Under the pieces are notes generated by a model. That model was not told where the DNA came from. It worked only from the letters and a program-made list of their open reading frames with translations, and did no database searches. From assembly GCA_031835245.1 (NCBI GenBank), contig JAVKOQ010000061.1, forward strand, positions 90,001-154,000: a stretch of DNA of 64,000 nt, in the 5' to 3' direction. The translations under genes were made by a program, and so were the position numbers. Positions 9,971 to 22,864 of the stretch are shown one piece after another (the first letter of the stretch is position 1; each line of letters starts with the position of its first letter). The stretch comes from Balamuthia mandrillaris (Eukaryota; Discosea; Longamoebia; Balamuthiidae).

Positions 9971-12900
9971 TTTCTACGTCTTCTGTAGGCTTTGAGTAAT
10001 GTGTCTTTATTCAGCATGTTGGCCCTGTCATTGGTAGAGGATTCTTTGGCGTTGTCTACAAGGTTCTTATTCTCCTCATCCTTCTCCTTCATGTTGAATA
10101 CCTTTCTAACCTAAACTAAACTTTCTTCTTGCCGGATACGAACAGGCACTCAACGTGGAAACAGGTACGAACTAAAGAAGGACTTGGGCTCAAAGCATTT
10201 TGCTGTTTTTTGTGTTAACTGCTTTTATCGCTTTCTTTGATGCAACCTTACTTGTGCAGGCGACTTTGTGGCCATCAAACGGTTGGACTTGCGCAAGTTG
10301 GATGTGGAGCAAATCATGCCTCTTATGAAAGAAGTGGAACTAATGAAGAGCTTTCATCATCCGCAGGTACAAAGACGTGTCCATTCTTTTTAGGTTCAAT
10401 ATTTGTTTCTAACTATTTAACTCTCTCTCTCTCTCTCTCTCTCCTCTTCCTCTCTCTCTCTCTCTCTCGCTCGCAGATTGTTCGATACATTAATGCTTAT
10501 GAAGAGGACGGCTTTCTCTCCCTCGTGTTGGAGTTTATGGAGAATGGATCCCTTCACGACATACAAAGGTTAACAGTCTTCTTGCTTGCTTGCTTCACGT
10601 TTACCCTGGAAGCCTTCATCCTATTTGAATGACCAACATGTTTTTGCTAACTGAATGTTGCGAATGTAGAAAGTTTGGCGTCTTTCCTGAATCACTCGTT
10701 GCAGCATACCTTTCTCAGGTATCACTAGTTTCACTTTACTTGCTTCCTCGCTATCGTTCTAATCCCAAAGTTCCTTCTCTCCCATTCTCTCTCTCTCTCT
10801 CTTTGTTTGCTTTAAGATTTTATTGGGGTTAGAGTACTTGCATGCACAAAGCGTAGTTCATCGGTACCTTCTCTCTCTCTCTCTCTCTCTCGTTGCTATT
10901 GAGGGATAAAACTAATCTCTTCGTGCTACATTGGCAGAGATATAAAAGGGTACACAGAACTGGATTTGGTATATTTTGTTTTATCCTATAGTATAGTAGC
11001 TCACATTGTTATACGTGTTACAGGTCCAACATTCTCATAACCAAAACCGGCATTTGTAAATTAGCAGGTTCCTCTCTATGCTCCCTCTCTATCCCTCTCC
11101 TCTCTCTCTCTCTCTCTCCTTTCTTTCTCGCTAGCTCTCTTCCTCTCTCTCTCTCTCTCTCTCTTTCTCTCATTCGGTCCTTCCTCCACGTTTTCAGATT
11201 TTGGAACAAGTTGTCAGCTGGATATTGGTTCTGGAGAAAAGCGTTTCAGGTATCATTACTCTCCTTCAAAAACAGATACACACAACAAAACAAAAAAGCC
11301 TAAATGTTTTTCTTTGCCTGTAACAGCATCGCAGGAAGTCCTTATTGGAGTACGTATTACTATTATAAAGTTGTTTTGATGCTCAACACGCCGTTTCTAA
11401 TGCCGGTTTCCATTCTGTGGTGCAGTGGCTCCTGAGGTTGTAGAAAAGTCGGGCGTGTCCCTTGCTTCCGACATTTGGAGCTTAGGGTTTGTAATTGGCC
11501 GCTTCTCATTTCTTCAACCTCGTCTTTCTCTCTTCATTCTTCATACATTCTTCCTTCTCTTTAACACAATGCTGTTGCATGCTGTCGGTTGCAGGTGCAC
11601 CGTTATAGAGTTGCTTAGCGGAGGACCGCCGTATCACAAGAAGAGCCCCATGGCCGCCATGTATCTCATCCTGCAAAATGAGCGACCCCCTTTTCCAGCG
11701 GATATCTCTCAGGAAATGAAGCACTTTTTGGAGTGCTGCTTCCACAGGGAACCGGAAAAGAGAGCAACGGCCACCCAGCTTCTCTCTCATCCGTTCTTGC
11801 TCAAGCATGCCACTCATACCCAAACCAAAAGCTTTGTCGCCTCTTCTCATTCTTCCTCACCTTCACAGGTCTCTCTCTCTCTTTCTCATATGCTGAGCAA
11901 TCTCCTGTTTGCTGATCTCTTTCTTCTTTGCTTTCGGAAGCAGCCACAGAGCATATCGCCACAAGCAGTACAAGCCCTGTTGACAGAGTACAACCTGAGT
12001 CGTCCTGCCTCTCAGCAGGTAGAGAACAAACCAGATACAGATCATCCGGCTTTGTTCGGAGAAGAGCTGCCACCCTCCTCTCTGGAGGAGAGAGGAGAAA
12101 GTGAAACTGAAGTCACTCCCTTGCGTTCGTTCTTTCCCTTGCCTTTGTTCTCTCTTATCTCTTAATCATTTTTTCTCTATCCAACCGATGAACAGACTAT
12201 CCATTGTACAATGACCTCGTGGAGAAGCAAGACGACATCATTGTGCTGTCTCGCCTTTCATCCAAGCATCATGCCTCGGAACAGGAATACCAGGAGCTGA
12301 TGCTTTCCGTCAATTCAGAGGATGAGCTGTCTGGCGAAGAGATGAAGCACCTGCTGATGAAGACCAGAAGTTGCCTTGCCAGGGCTCTGGATGACAAGAA
12401 GGCAATGCTTGATCTCTGCAAGGTATTCACACAAACAATGAGAGAAAGAAAAATGACGAAGAATGAAAGAGGAACCGAGAGAGAGAGAGAGAGAGAGAGA
12501 AGAGAGAAGAGAGAGAGAGTAATGCAAGGAATAGCAAACGACTAACCAAATATCGTTTGTAAAAAACTTTTAAGCGATACAAAAATACTGCAGATGCAGC
12601 CAAGGTGGAAATGGAAAGCTCAAAACTCAAGCTGAACGTGTTGCAGCAGAAGCTCATTCAAAACATAGTGGAAAACAAGGAGAGTCAACTGCAAAAGCGG
12701 AACCATTTTCTTTTGCGTCAACTTACCCATCTCTCATCTCACATTCCTGATGATATGTTGGCTTATGCGGTATGTGTTGTCTCTTCTCTCTCTCTCTCTC
12801 TCTCTGTCTCTCTTTGCTTACACGTTAAATGATCGTTAAGACGTTGGGAGACTTGAGCACAGAAGCTATGTTGAAGGACTCCACCTTTTCCGGGTATTTA

Positions 12901-13823
12901 TTCAAGCAGTCGATCAAAGTCTTAGGAGATGGTTCTCTCTCTCTCTCTCTTTTGGCTTCGTTCGTTACGTAAACCTCTCTTTAACCCAATGATTCATAAA
13001 CTAGGTGGTGCGCATTATACCAACTGGAAGCACCGTTTCTTTGTGCTAAAGTATAACTTTTTGGCTTACTTCAAGTCTGATAAGGTTCTTTGGCTCTCTC
13101 TCTCTCTTTCTCTCCTTTTCGCTTGCTCTCGTGGTTTTCTTATCGCCTTTGGTTTTTATAGGAAACATCTCCGTTGAAAGTCTGTTGTCTAGGTAAACCT
13201 CTTCTCTTTGAACAACACATGGTTTAAAAAAAAATAACTCCTTTCCTTCAACAAACGAACACACAAAAGACAACTTCATGTTGCAATATGTGACAGCGAT
13301 TCCGAACGAGTACATATTCGACGAAGGCAACGCGACCATGAAAATAACAAGCAACATCAACTCCCATCAACACCAACACGGAGGAGGAGAATCCTCCTCC
13401 TCTTCTCTCTCCCCTTCCTCCTCTTCTTCCACCGCCTCTTCCGCCTCGGATAGCAACAACAACACGGGAAAGACATGGCGACCCTCCAAACACCGAAAGT
13501 TTTGCTTCAAGATCATCGCAAAGACCCAGTATTTGGAGTACTGGCTGGCCTCTGGCGACAGAGCCACCTTGAATCGCTGGTACCTGGAATGCCTTCGCTC
13601 CAAGCCGTGGTACGAAAGAGGCTACGAACATTACGATGCTATATTAACCTCTGCCGCTTCCTCCTCCTCATCATCATCATCATCTTCTGCTTCAACGATG
13701 GAAGGAGGTGGAGGAGGAGCAGCAGGAGACCGCTCGCTCCTTGGAAAGGCTTCCTCCTCGACGCGAAGCGTGCGTAACCTGCCCTTGTGGGCGAAGAAGC
13801 AGGTGGCCTCTCGCCCTGGTTGA
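8390..13823 (+). CDS. Ste20/MAP3K-family protein kinase (Cdc7/sepA-like) with coiled coil and C-terminal PH domain
   Basis: Twenty exons: 8390-9931, 10015-10062, 10146-10164, 10260-10366, 10477-10568, 10670-10718, 10817-10863, 10937-10948, 11024-11067, 11198-11249, 11327-11349, 11426-11486, 11595-11868, 11944-12124, 12196-12422, 12575-12769, 12841-12931, 13005-13084, 13162-13192, 13297-13823; 1,233 aa. The first exon encodes a 510-residue Ser/Arg-rich disordered region. The kinase domain (about 511-770) is complete: GRGFFG loop, VAIKR lysine, HRDIKGSN catalytic loop, DFG, GSPYWMAPE. A helical Gln/Lys-rich segment follows, then a PH domain (about 1020-1215) starting HYTNWKHRFFVL and ending in a tryptophan helix, with a poly-Ser/His insert. 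One exon is only 12 bases. The catalytic domain resembles septation-initiation/MAP3K-epsilon kinases, but the PH domain is not part of those. The exon 14 boundaries are the least certain. Confidence 0.88.
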
Positions 13824-13881
13824 ACTGGTGCTGCTGCTGTCCTGCTTTTGACCTCGTTTTGTGGTCTCTTACCAACCTCCG

Positions 13882-13910
13882 TGACGACATGGTATATCCG
13901 TGACGACATG
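13882..13910. promoter_or_regulatory. Tandem TGACGACATG motifs upstream of IF3
   Basis: Two identical 10-mers at 13882-13891 and 13901-13910, between the kinase stop and the IF3 ATG at 14028. They are the reverse complement of the CATGTCGTCA motif seen in other promoters here. Confidence 0.5.
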
Positions 13911-14027
13911 AAATCACTATTTTATAATAATAAAAATTAACTTGTGGATAGTGGGAGTCGAACTGGGGGAGAAACGACGACAAAAAATAAATTAAAGAAG
14001 AAAAAAAGCGAAGAAAGACGATCAAAG

Positions 14028-15020
14028 ATGAGCGGCGTTCGCGGACTGGGCCATTCCATCCCCTCTCTCTCGAGGGATTTCTTTCGGCTTGGCCCGGTGG
14101 GGGTGGTGTCCCCTGCCACAAAAACACTGACTTTATCAACAACCACCACCACCAAAGCCTCTTCCTCCGCTATCCGTCATGTTTCTTATTTTTCCTCTCA
14201 TCTTTGCGGCCGTCCCTCCTCGGCAGCAGCTTATGCTCACTCCACGCGCTTCCTTCCTGCTCTCCTCCTCTCCTCTCCTGCCTCCTCCTTCTCCTCTTCA
14301 AGAAGAACCTACGCCAGAACCTTTCCAAAGGCACCCCCCACCACGGACCCTCCTCCTTCCAGCAAACAAGGCCTCATCCGCAACTGGGCCATCCAGGACA
14401 ACGAGGTCACCCTCATCGACGCCGAAGGGAAGAAGGTGGGGGTGGTGCCCCTGGAGAAGGCCATCCACCGCGCCAAGAAGCAGCGCATGGACCTGGTGGA
14501 GATGGTTCCCTCCAAGACCGACCGTGACGGCAAGCACGTCCCTCCCATTTGCAAAATCATGGACGCCCTCTCCCACCAACCCAACGCGCCGCTCCGCAAA
14601 TCCACCGGCCTCTCCTCCTCCTCCTCCGCTTCTTCTTCCTCTGCCACCCCAAAGATGAAAGAGATCCGCTTCAGCAATGTCATCCAGGAGCACGACGTGC
14701 AGGTGAAGATGGACAAGGTCTTCAACTTCCTGCTCAAGGGCCACCCCGTGAAGCTCACCGTGTTCTTCAACAATGTCCGCGACTTTGACGCGGAGCTCGG
14801 CGAGGCCATCCTCTCCAACCTCATGGAGAGGATCGGCGAGTACGTGACGGGACCCTCCTCCCCCGCCCCCATCTACTCCGCCAAGAGCCTCTTCCACGTG
14901 GTGCAGCCTAAGAGGAACATCGCGGAGATCGTGCAGAGGCAGAGGAGGGAGGAGGAGAGGCAGGAGGAGGAGGAGCGGCAAAGGCTGGAGAGAGAGAAAG
15001 AGGAGATGAAGATGGAATGA
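14028..15020 (+). CDS. Organellar (mitochondrial) translation initiation factor IF-3
   Basis: Single exon, 330 aa, starting at the ATG at 14028; the frame extends upstream only through non-ATG codons. The first 95-100 residues are rich in Ser, Arg and Ala with few acidic residues, fitting a mitochondrial presequence. The IF3 N-domain follows with RNWAIQDNEVTLIDAEGKK and LVEMVP..PPICKIMD, a Ser-rich linker, then the C-domain with MKEIRFSNVIQEHDVQVKM and LLKGHPVKLTVFF. IF3 prevents premature subunit joining and checks initiator tRNA on the small mitoribosomal subunit. The protein ends in a charged EER-rich helix. A tandem regulatory motif lies just upstream. Convergent with the Sec1/Munc18 gene, 151 bases between stops. 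Confidence 0.93.
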   Translation: MSGVRGLGHSIPSLSRDFFRLGPVGVVSPATKTLTLSTTTTTKASSSAIRHVSYFSSHLCGRPSSAAAYAHSTRFLPALLLSSPASSFSSSRRTYARTFPKAPPTTDPPPSSKQGLIRNWAIQDNEVTLIDAEGKKVGVVPLEKAIHRAKKQRMDLVEMVPSKTDRDGKHVPPICKIMDALSHQPNAPLRKSTGLSSSSSASSSSATPKMKEIRFSNVIQEHDVQVKMDKVFNFLLKGHPVKLTVFFNNVRDFDAELGEAILSNLMERIGEYVTGPSSPAPIYSAKSLFHVVQPKRNIAEIVQRQRREEERQEEEERQRLEREKEEMKME

Positions 15021-15171
15021 TCCTGCTTTTGTTGTTGTTGTGTTTCAGTAAGTTAAAAAAAAAAAGAAGTTCTTCTCGTCTCCCTTCTCTTCTCTTCTCA
15101 TCCCTGTTTCTTTTTCCTCTCTCGCTCTTCTTCTTCTCGCATGTGTTTGCTTGGTGAGTTGCTATACAGCT

Positions 15172-18100
15172 TCAATCATCGTCCGATGAAGACAAATCTC
15201 CTCTCCTTCTCCTTCTCCTCCTCTTGGCCTCCTCCTCATCTTCCTCCTCCTCCTCCTTCTTTCCCTTCCCCTTTTTGCCTCCTTTCCCTCCTTTGCCTCC
15301 TTTACCTCCTCCAACTTCTTCATCCGTATCTCTTTCTTCTCCTCCTTTGCTCCCTCCTCCGCCTCCTCTTCCTCCCACTCTCTCCGCTGAGACAGCGGCA
15401 ATCTTCTCCGGTGAGAGCAGCTTGAGGAACTTGTTGGGACGCAACGCGATGGAGCCACCCATCAGCACCTCTCTCCTCTGCTCTCTCGTGACTTCGTAGG
15501 CGCAACGCAGCTCCGAGTAGGTCATTCCACCGGCGATGAAGACGATCAAGCGAGCTCCATCCATGTCGTCTTCTCCAAGTACGTCCCCTCCTGCTCTGGC
15601 ATTCGAGGAAGAGGAGGAACCGCCGTTGTTCTTCGAGAGCATGGATTTCTTGCGGTCGCTCTTGAGGGAGCGAGAGCGGGACTTGCTGCTGCCACTGCTG
15701 GATTTGCTGCTGCTCTCGGAGATCTCCCCGTTGACGCAAGGAAACTCTTTTACGGAGAGATCTCCTGAAAGTGCATCCTATTTGAAGACCAATTTATATG
15801 TTTGAGAAATGAGGAGCAAAACAAGAAAAAGAAGTAAAAGAGAACAAGAAAAGAAAAAAAGAAACAAACCTCTAAAATCTCTTTAACAACAGGTACATAG
15901 CGAGAAACAAGGTACGGGACTTGTTCGTCTCCGCTCTTCTTCTTCTTTTTTTCTTTGCGAGTTTGCGATTTTTGGCCTTTTATTCCCTTTTGTTTTTGTT
16001 TAAGTTAAATTCTGTTTGTTTCCTAAAACTTAACAAACAGAAAGAGAGAAAGAGAGAAACCTTTCCCAAGGTAATACCGAGAAGCTCCAAGTTGGTAACG
16101 ATCTCTCTCTCGCTCCCTTCGAGGCCAGCCATGTTCATCATCTTCTCCTGGTCGCTTTGCTTGAGGCCTTCCACGGCAGCCAAAAATAATATCAATAGCC
16201 TCAATTTATCTTTCAAACTGATTGTAGGAAAGAATGAGAAAAAATAAAAGCGAGTGAGAAGAGAAGGAAAACGAACGGAATAGAATCTTGGTCCAAGAGT
16301 TTGGAAACAGCGCCAACGATGGAGCTCTGCTTCACTTTCTCGCCCTCTGCACCGACTCCTGTTGCCACGTCCTTTATTTTCATTCAAAAAAGTTAGAGAG
16401 AATGACACAGAAAAAAAGGAGAAGAAAAGAAAGGAACCTGTTCAGCCAAAGCGATTTTCTCTAACTCTCTGGCTTTGTACTGGTCCATACATTCTCCTGC
16501 TAAGCGAATGTGCAGAGAATACTGTTTTTTTGGTTAACCCAACACCAAACAAAAATAAAAGACAAAACAAAAAGGAAAGAGAAGGGAAAAAAAACCTTCT
16601 CAGCAATTTCTTGAAACTGAGGCATCTCTTTCATGGCAGCCGTCATTTGTTTCAACGTGGCAACTCCTTTTTTATAGTTGTCCTTCAGCTCTGAGACTTT
16701 ATTGGTCCTGATAAAGTCGTTAAAGTCGTCGATGACGCGATTAATACAATCTGCGATGTGCATGTGACGGAGACGGGGCCACAAGAAGTCGTGCTCATCG
16801 AGCAGAACTTGTTTTTGAGCTTTGATGTCTCCGTTCTCGTAGGTGTATCTGTAGCAGTGAGAGAGAGACCAAAAGTAAGAACAATCGATATAAACAATTA
16901 TTTGAGGGAGTGAGTAATGAACATAATAAGAGGAGAAAGAAAGCAATGTTTTAATACGTACTCAAAGGTACAATCGCCTTTGATTTTCAATACATCGTAG
17001 ACCATGGCTTGGTAGGTGAACTCATGCAAAAAGGGAGCTAACACATCTACCTTTCGGTCCAGGATCAACAAAGTCGCTCTGTCGTCACCGCTTTGCTGTT
17101 TGTTTTTGTTTATTCATATTTGAATATGAGAAAAAAGAAAAGAAAAAAATGAAAACAGAAGAAAATACCTTGAGTTGCTTCTTTTCTTCGCGAGATAACG
17201 AGGAAAGTTTATCGGCAGTGGCCTCTGCAATGGCCGTTGCGATGGGAGAACGAGAATGACGCACTAAAGGAAACTCTCCCAAAGTAGTACACAGCGTTGC
17301 CAACTGGGAAACGGGAGTACAAATAAGTTCCAGAAAACAAAAGGAAGTAGAAAGAAAGGGAGAAGAATGAAGGAAGAAACAAGAAGCAGATACATACCTT
17401 GGCGGCACTCTTTTGTACTTCATAAGCCTGTTGAGTGTCATCAAGGGCAAACAGACGTATAAATCCTTCCGGAGAGTCCAGATGGAATCCTTGAGACTCG
17501 AATCCTTTTTTTTTTGTTTGTTTGTTTCGATAAATAAAAAAAATCGAAACAAAAGGCAGAAATTAATGGAGGAGACCAAAGTTACCAATAAAGTCAAGGT
17601 TAAGCTCCATGAATGATTTTATGTGAGAATGGACTTTGCTCTTTCTCAGTTTTAGGAAGAGCTCTTTACTCAACCCTGTTTCAAATGAAGATGAGAACAG
17701 CAAGGCAGAGGGAGTGAGAGAGAGAGAGAGAGAAACGAGAACATACGTGAAGTAAAGAACAAATGCACCGCTTTGTACTGGTGAACTTTCTTGTTGCGAG
17801 CTCTGGCCTTTGGGTCCCAGTCTCGAATGAGGAAGTCCACCGACTCAGCGTTTGGCGTCAAAAAATAGATGGCCTCTAGTTTGGGCAGAGGTTGCCGGTT
17901 CACAGAAACACTTTCCACCACTGTTCAAGCAAAGAAGAGAAGAAGGAAGAACAACATAGAAGTTAATACGAGGAACACGAGGAAGAGAAGGAAAAGAAGA
18001 GGGGGAGAAGGAGCAAAAGGAGGAGAAGGAAAAGAAAGGTTGAAGGAAGCGATGGAAGAAGAAACTGAAGTAGAAGCAGAACAAAGAACAATATTCAACA

Positions 18101-18409
18101 GAAATGCAGCAAAGTAACAAAGACGAAAGAGAGCGAGAGAGAGAGAACCAGTGACACCAGCCTGAAGCACATCATACATGCGACAGGCAGCAGAAAGGAT
18201 CCTGGCGCTCTGATCGTCCACCAAGAGCACTTTCCAGTCCTCCTCCTCATTGCTCCTCACTGCCCCAATCATGTCCTGAAGAATGCCTTAAAAATCAAAA
18301 AAAAAAAGATTAAGGAGATGAAAACGTCTCGACGAGAATAAAAAAAAAAAACAAAAACTGTTTGATGATGATGAAACATACGTTTTCGAACGAGTTTCTG
18401 GATGCTCAT
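15172..18409 (-). CDS. Sec1/Munc18 family syntaxin-binding protein
   Basis: Regulates SNARE assembly in vesicle fusion at the plasma membrane. Thirteen exons: 18409-18382, 18286-18149, 17920-17747, 17675-17586, 17504-17398, 17303-17169, 17095-16962, 16848-16596, 16521-16438, 16371-16277, 16217-16061, 15935-15870, 15777-15172; 688 aa. Signatures: WKVLLVDDQSARILSAACRM near the start, AIYFLTP, the RATLLILDRKVDVLAPFLHEFTYQ core (shown here in two pieces: RATLLILDRK and PFLHEFTYQAM), FSRYVPVV-like SRYVPVVKEILED, and ARLIVFIAGGMTYSELRCAYE near the end. It matches Sec1/Munc18 better than Vps45, Sly1 or Vps33 because of the GGMTYSE block. Typical members are about 600 aa; the excess is a Ser/Lys-rich insert before the last strand and a Gly/Lys/Glu-rich C-terminus. 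The gene is divergent from SYF1, sharing a promoter with two TGTCGAC cores. Confidence 0.93.
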
Positions 18410-18943
18410 GTTGAAAAAAAAAGAAACCCAAAAGGGCAAAAACAAAAACCACACACACACACCACCAAAGAGTTAATCCAAAATCAATTCGCTCCTGCTA
18501 CTCTTTTTTTTATTTTTTCTTTTCTCTCCTCAAAAAAAAAAAAATTGGTTTTTTCTATTTTTGCAACAAAAAATCGTTAAATTTCTGAACGGAGACTCCT
18601 CAAACCTTGCAATTAAAAAAATATCCGAAAGAATTTGACCCCTCAATCCCGATGAAAATTTGCCGAACAAAGGATGACTCCTCTTGTCGACCAAATTTCG
18701 ATAATTTGTCGACATGTTTGAGGGGTCGCCCCCAGCAGAAAGAAAGAGAAAAGAAAAGGGAGCAAGACGTCTCGGCGTGCGATCGCATCTTCTTCGTTCG
18801 TCGTAGCTGCTGCTGTTGTCGTTTCGTTTTTTTTTTCCCTCCTCTATTTATCACTCGTTTTTTTTTCTCCAACTTCTTCTCTCTCTCTCTCTCTTGCTTT
18901 TGTGGTGCTGCAACGAGTGAGTGAAAGAAAAAAAAGGGGGAGG
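18410..18943. promoter_or_regulatory. Bidirectional promoter, Sec1/Munc18 and SYF1
   Basis: Between divergent starts at 18409 (-) and 18944 (+). It carries GTCGAC cores at 18686-18691 and 18708-18713, the latter as TTGTCGACATG, separated by an AATTTCGATAATTT stretch, and a direct-repeat-like GAGGGGTC/CCCCTC element nearby. CT tracts precede the SYF1 ATG. Confidence 0.5.
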
Positions 18944-21900
18944 ATGAAGATCAAGGACGCTAAAAGCTGGTTGGAATGCTTGGTACGCTGTTCCGTTTCA
19001 CATGACGATCCTTTTTCCTCAAAAAAGAGTTTGATCGTTGTTATTTATTCTTTTTTTGGGGTCACTCATTTCTGTTTTAACAACTGTAGGACGAAGCCGA
19101 CTTTCCGCACGAGGAGGACGTGCTGCGCAACCCATACAGCCTCAAAAGCTGGATCCGCTACTTGGACTTTAAGAGCGATGCCCCTCCTCACGTCAAGAAC
19201 GTGCTCTACGAGCGGGCCGTGAGGGAGCTGCCTGGAAGCTACAAGCTCTGGCACCGCTATCTCTCCGAGCGGCGAGCACAGGTGAAGGGAACGCCGCCCT
19301 TTGGTCCTCACATGGAGGCCGTCAACACGGCTTTTGAGCGCGCTCTTGTCTACATGCACAAGGTTTGGCTCTTTTTCGTTGCTCTTCTCGTTTTATCGTT
19401 CTCTTCTCTCGTTCTCCTTTCCTTTCTGCTTCTTCTCTCTCTCTTTCTCTCTTCTCCTTCTCTCCTCTGTTATTTCAATACTTACCACATGCAAAAAACA
19501 GATGCCTCGCATTTGGGTAGATTACTGCACTCTCTTGACACAACAGCCAGGCAAGGTCACACACACCCGCCGCACTTTTGACAGAGCCCTGCGGGCCTTG
19601 CCTGTCACTCAACACGACAGGATATGGCCGCTCTACGTGGAGTGGGTGCGCAAAGTAGCAATCCCCGAAACAACTCTTCGTGTGTATCGTCGATATCTCA
19701 AGGTAAGCTTTCTTCCTTTGTTCATCTTGCTTCTTGCTCCATGCTTCATCCACCTTTCTTATTCTTTAGTCTTTCCATTCTGTTTATCTCACCCCAACTA
19801 CTTTGTGTATTGTAGACCTTTCCGGAAGTTGCTGAAGATTACATAGAGTACTTGCTCTCAGTCGGTTATATTAACGAGGCCGTTCACAAGTTGGCAGAGA
19901 TCGTCAATGACACCCACTTCCACTCACAAAAGGGCCAATCCAAGCATCAACTCTGGCTCAAGCTTTGCGAGCTCATTTCCAAATATCCCAAGCAGATCAC
20001 CGGGTTGAAGTCCGAAGCCATCCTTAGAGAGGGCATCCGGCATTTCACTGATGAGGTCGGACAGCTTTGGGTAGCGCTAGCTGAGTATTATATTCGTTTG
20101 GCCAATTTTGAAAAGGTTTTTTTCCCTTACCTATTTATCTGCTACCTCTTCTTTCTTCCTGCCTCGTTTCTTCCAAGCAAACTTTCCTTTCATCGCTAAC
20201 ATCCATTCAAACAAAGGCAAGAGATGTCTTTGAGGAGGGCATCAACACAGTCATGACGGTCAGAGACTTTAGTCAGATATGGGACGCTTACACTCGCTTT
20301 GAGGATGGAATGATTGAGTCACAAATGGAAATGCAAGCAGAGGCAGAAGGAGAGGAGAGTGACATTGACTTTGACCTTCGGATTGCTCGCTACGAGAATC
20401 TGATCAACCAACGGCCGTTGCTGTTGAGCAGCGTTGTTCTTCGACAGAACCCTCACAACGTTCATGAATGGCATAAGCGTGCGAAGATATTTCATGACAA
20501 CCCTGTAGAGGTTTGTTTTGTATTTTTTTCATGTTTTTTATTTCTTTTTTGCTTTCCTCCTCTTCCTTTAGCACTCTTTATTCTTTATTCTTTTACGTTC
20601 TCTTTCTTCCGATTTCTAAAACAATTCTTTCATAAAGAGAGCAAAAGTATATGCAGAAGCAGTGAGAACAGTCGACACAAAGAAAGCAACAGGCAAGCCC
20701 CACTCGCTTTGGGTGAGCTACGCCAAGCTCTACGAGAAAGGCGGAGACTTGGATTCTGCACGTCAGATCTTTGCCAAGGCCGCTCAGGTGGAGTACCGCA
20801 GTGTGGATGACTTGGCCTCCATATGGTGTGAATATGCCGAAATGGAGCTGCGTAATCAGTATGTTTAACCATTCTTCTGTTTTTTGCTCCTTGTATTCTT
20901 TTTATATTTCTCCGTTTTAGCAACGGCTAATCTCAACTTTTTATTTTTGAAACAGAAACTACAAAGAAGCTCTCAAAGTCTTAGAAAAAGCGACAGTTGT
21001 CCCGCGAATCACCAAAGTGTCTGGCGACCAACCCGTCCAAAAGCGCCTCTTCAAGTCCACCAAGCTCTGGAGCTTCTACGCCGACGTGGAGGAGAGCCTA
21101 GGCACCTTTATGTCCACAAAAGCCATCTACGACCGCATGATCGAGCTGCGGATAACAACGCCGCAGATCATTCTCAACTATGCCACTTTCTTGGAGGAGA
21201 ACAATTACTTTGAAGAGTCCTTCAAGGCCTATGAGAAGGGTGTCTCCTTGTTTGAGTTCCCCTATGTGATGGATTTGTGGGTGGCTTATCTCACTAAGTT
21301 CGTGGCTCGCTATGTACGTCTCTCCTTCTCTTTCTCGCTCTCCTTTATCTCCTCTATTTATTACTCGTGTTTCTCTACGGCTTCTCTCTCTCTCTCTCTC
21401 TCTCTCTCGATTTGTTTCGATGTCTCATCAACAACCACTCAAACAAAAAAAAAGGGTGGGAAAAAACTGGAGCGAATTCGGGACCTCTTCGAACAGGCAC
21501 TGGAGGGCGTTCCGCCCAAGGAAGCCAAAACCTTGTATCTTATGTACGCTCACGTGGAGGAGCAGTACGGCCTCGCCAGGCACGCCATGAGCGTCTACGA
21601 CAGAGCCTGCAGGGCCGTCGTCGACGATGACAAACCTTTTGTACGTTTACCATCCTTGTTGTTCCTTTCTTCCTCGTTTCTCTCTTTCTCGTCCTCGTTT
21701 TTGTTCTTTGTCGTTTCTTGCTTGCTTGCTTGCTTGTTTGCTGATTCTCATCCACTCTCGGGCGATTTCCTAACAGCTGTACACGATCTATCTATCGCGA
21801 GCGACCGAATTTTTCGGTGTCACAAAGACGAGAGAGATCTACGACCAGGCCATCGCCTCCCTGCCGGACAAGTACGTCAAGGACATGTGCCTTAAGTACG

Positions 21901-22587
21901 CCGACCTGGAGAGGAAGCTCGGAGAGATCGACCGCGCCAGGGCCGTCTACACTCATGCCTCTCAGTACTGCGATCCAAGGGTAACTCGCTTCAACTTTCT
22001 TCTCTCTTCTTATCTCCTTCATCTTCTAACATTTCCTCACACGAAAAAAATGAAAGACCGAAAAAGAATTTTGGGAGGTGTGGCAAAAGTTCGAAGTGCG
22101 ACATGGCAACGAGGACACCTTCCGAGAGATGCTTCGCATCAAGCGCAGCGTGCAGGCCCAATATAGCATCCAAGTCAACGTCATGTCGGCCGAGATGATG
22201 GCCTCTCTTGCCAACAAGCCACCGGAGCAACGAGCGGTTGCTCCCAGAGATGAAATGGCGGCATTAGAGGCTGCCATCGGACCAAAGAAAGATCTTGGCG
22301 GCCTTCCTCGAGTGGGAGCTGCTCCTGGGTCGACAGTTGTCTTCACGTCAGCAAAAGAGTTAGTTCCGGCAGTGCAGAATCCTGAGGAGATCTCTTTGGA
22401 GGATGAAGAGGAGGAGGAGGATGAAGAAGAAGAAGGAAAAGGAGGAAAGGCGATGGAAATTGAACAGAAGCAAGTTCCTCAAGCGGTGTTTGGTTCATTG
22501 GCGAGTGGAGGAGGAGAAGGAGCTTCCAGCGAAGGTGGAGAAGCGATGGGCGCTCTTGCTCGTCTTCGTCAACACAAAAGCAAGTAA
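18944..22587 (+). CDS. SYF1: Pre-mRNA-splicing factor SYF1/XAB2 (HAT-repeat protein)
   Basis: Scaffold of the Prp19/NTC complex in the spliceosome, also linked to transcription-coupled repair in animals. Ten exons: 18944-18982, 19090-19362, 19502-19702, 19816-20115, 20217-20510, 20638-20858, 20956-21313, 21455-21640, 21777-21980, 22057-22587; 868 aa (human XAB2 855). Nearly every block of XAB2 is recognisable: [17 protein letters not shown]-like [124 protein letters not shown] helices cover residues about 15-800. The tail is acidic then Gly-rich, replacing the usual short ending. All introns are phase 0 or 2 GT-AG. Confidence 0.96.
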
Positions 22588-22864
22588 AACCCCTTCTCTT
22601 CATCGTTCTTCCTCTCTTCTCTGTCCTTCTTTGCATTTGGTAAGCGCAAGTGGAGTGAGGAAAGAACGGCCAAAGAAAAGACGAAAGGGAGTACTCCCGC
22701 TGGTTGCTCGTAGTTTTAAAAGAACACACAGGCACAACAAAACAAAGAACAGAAAAAAAAAAAAAAACAATTCCAGAATCCTCTAACGTTATTTGACCAG
22801 CTAAATGAAACACACACAAAAAAAGGTCATATTCTCAAGCAGGAACGTTCGGAGCAAAAGCCTT
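22588..22864. other. Convergent intergenic region
   Basis: Space between the stops of SYF1 (22587) and the YDGG protein (22865). Holds an A-run near 22750-22770 and no recognisable gene. Confidence 0.6.
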
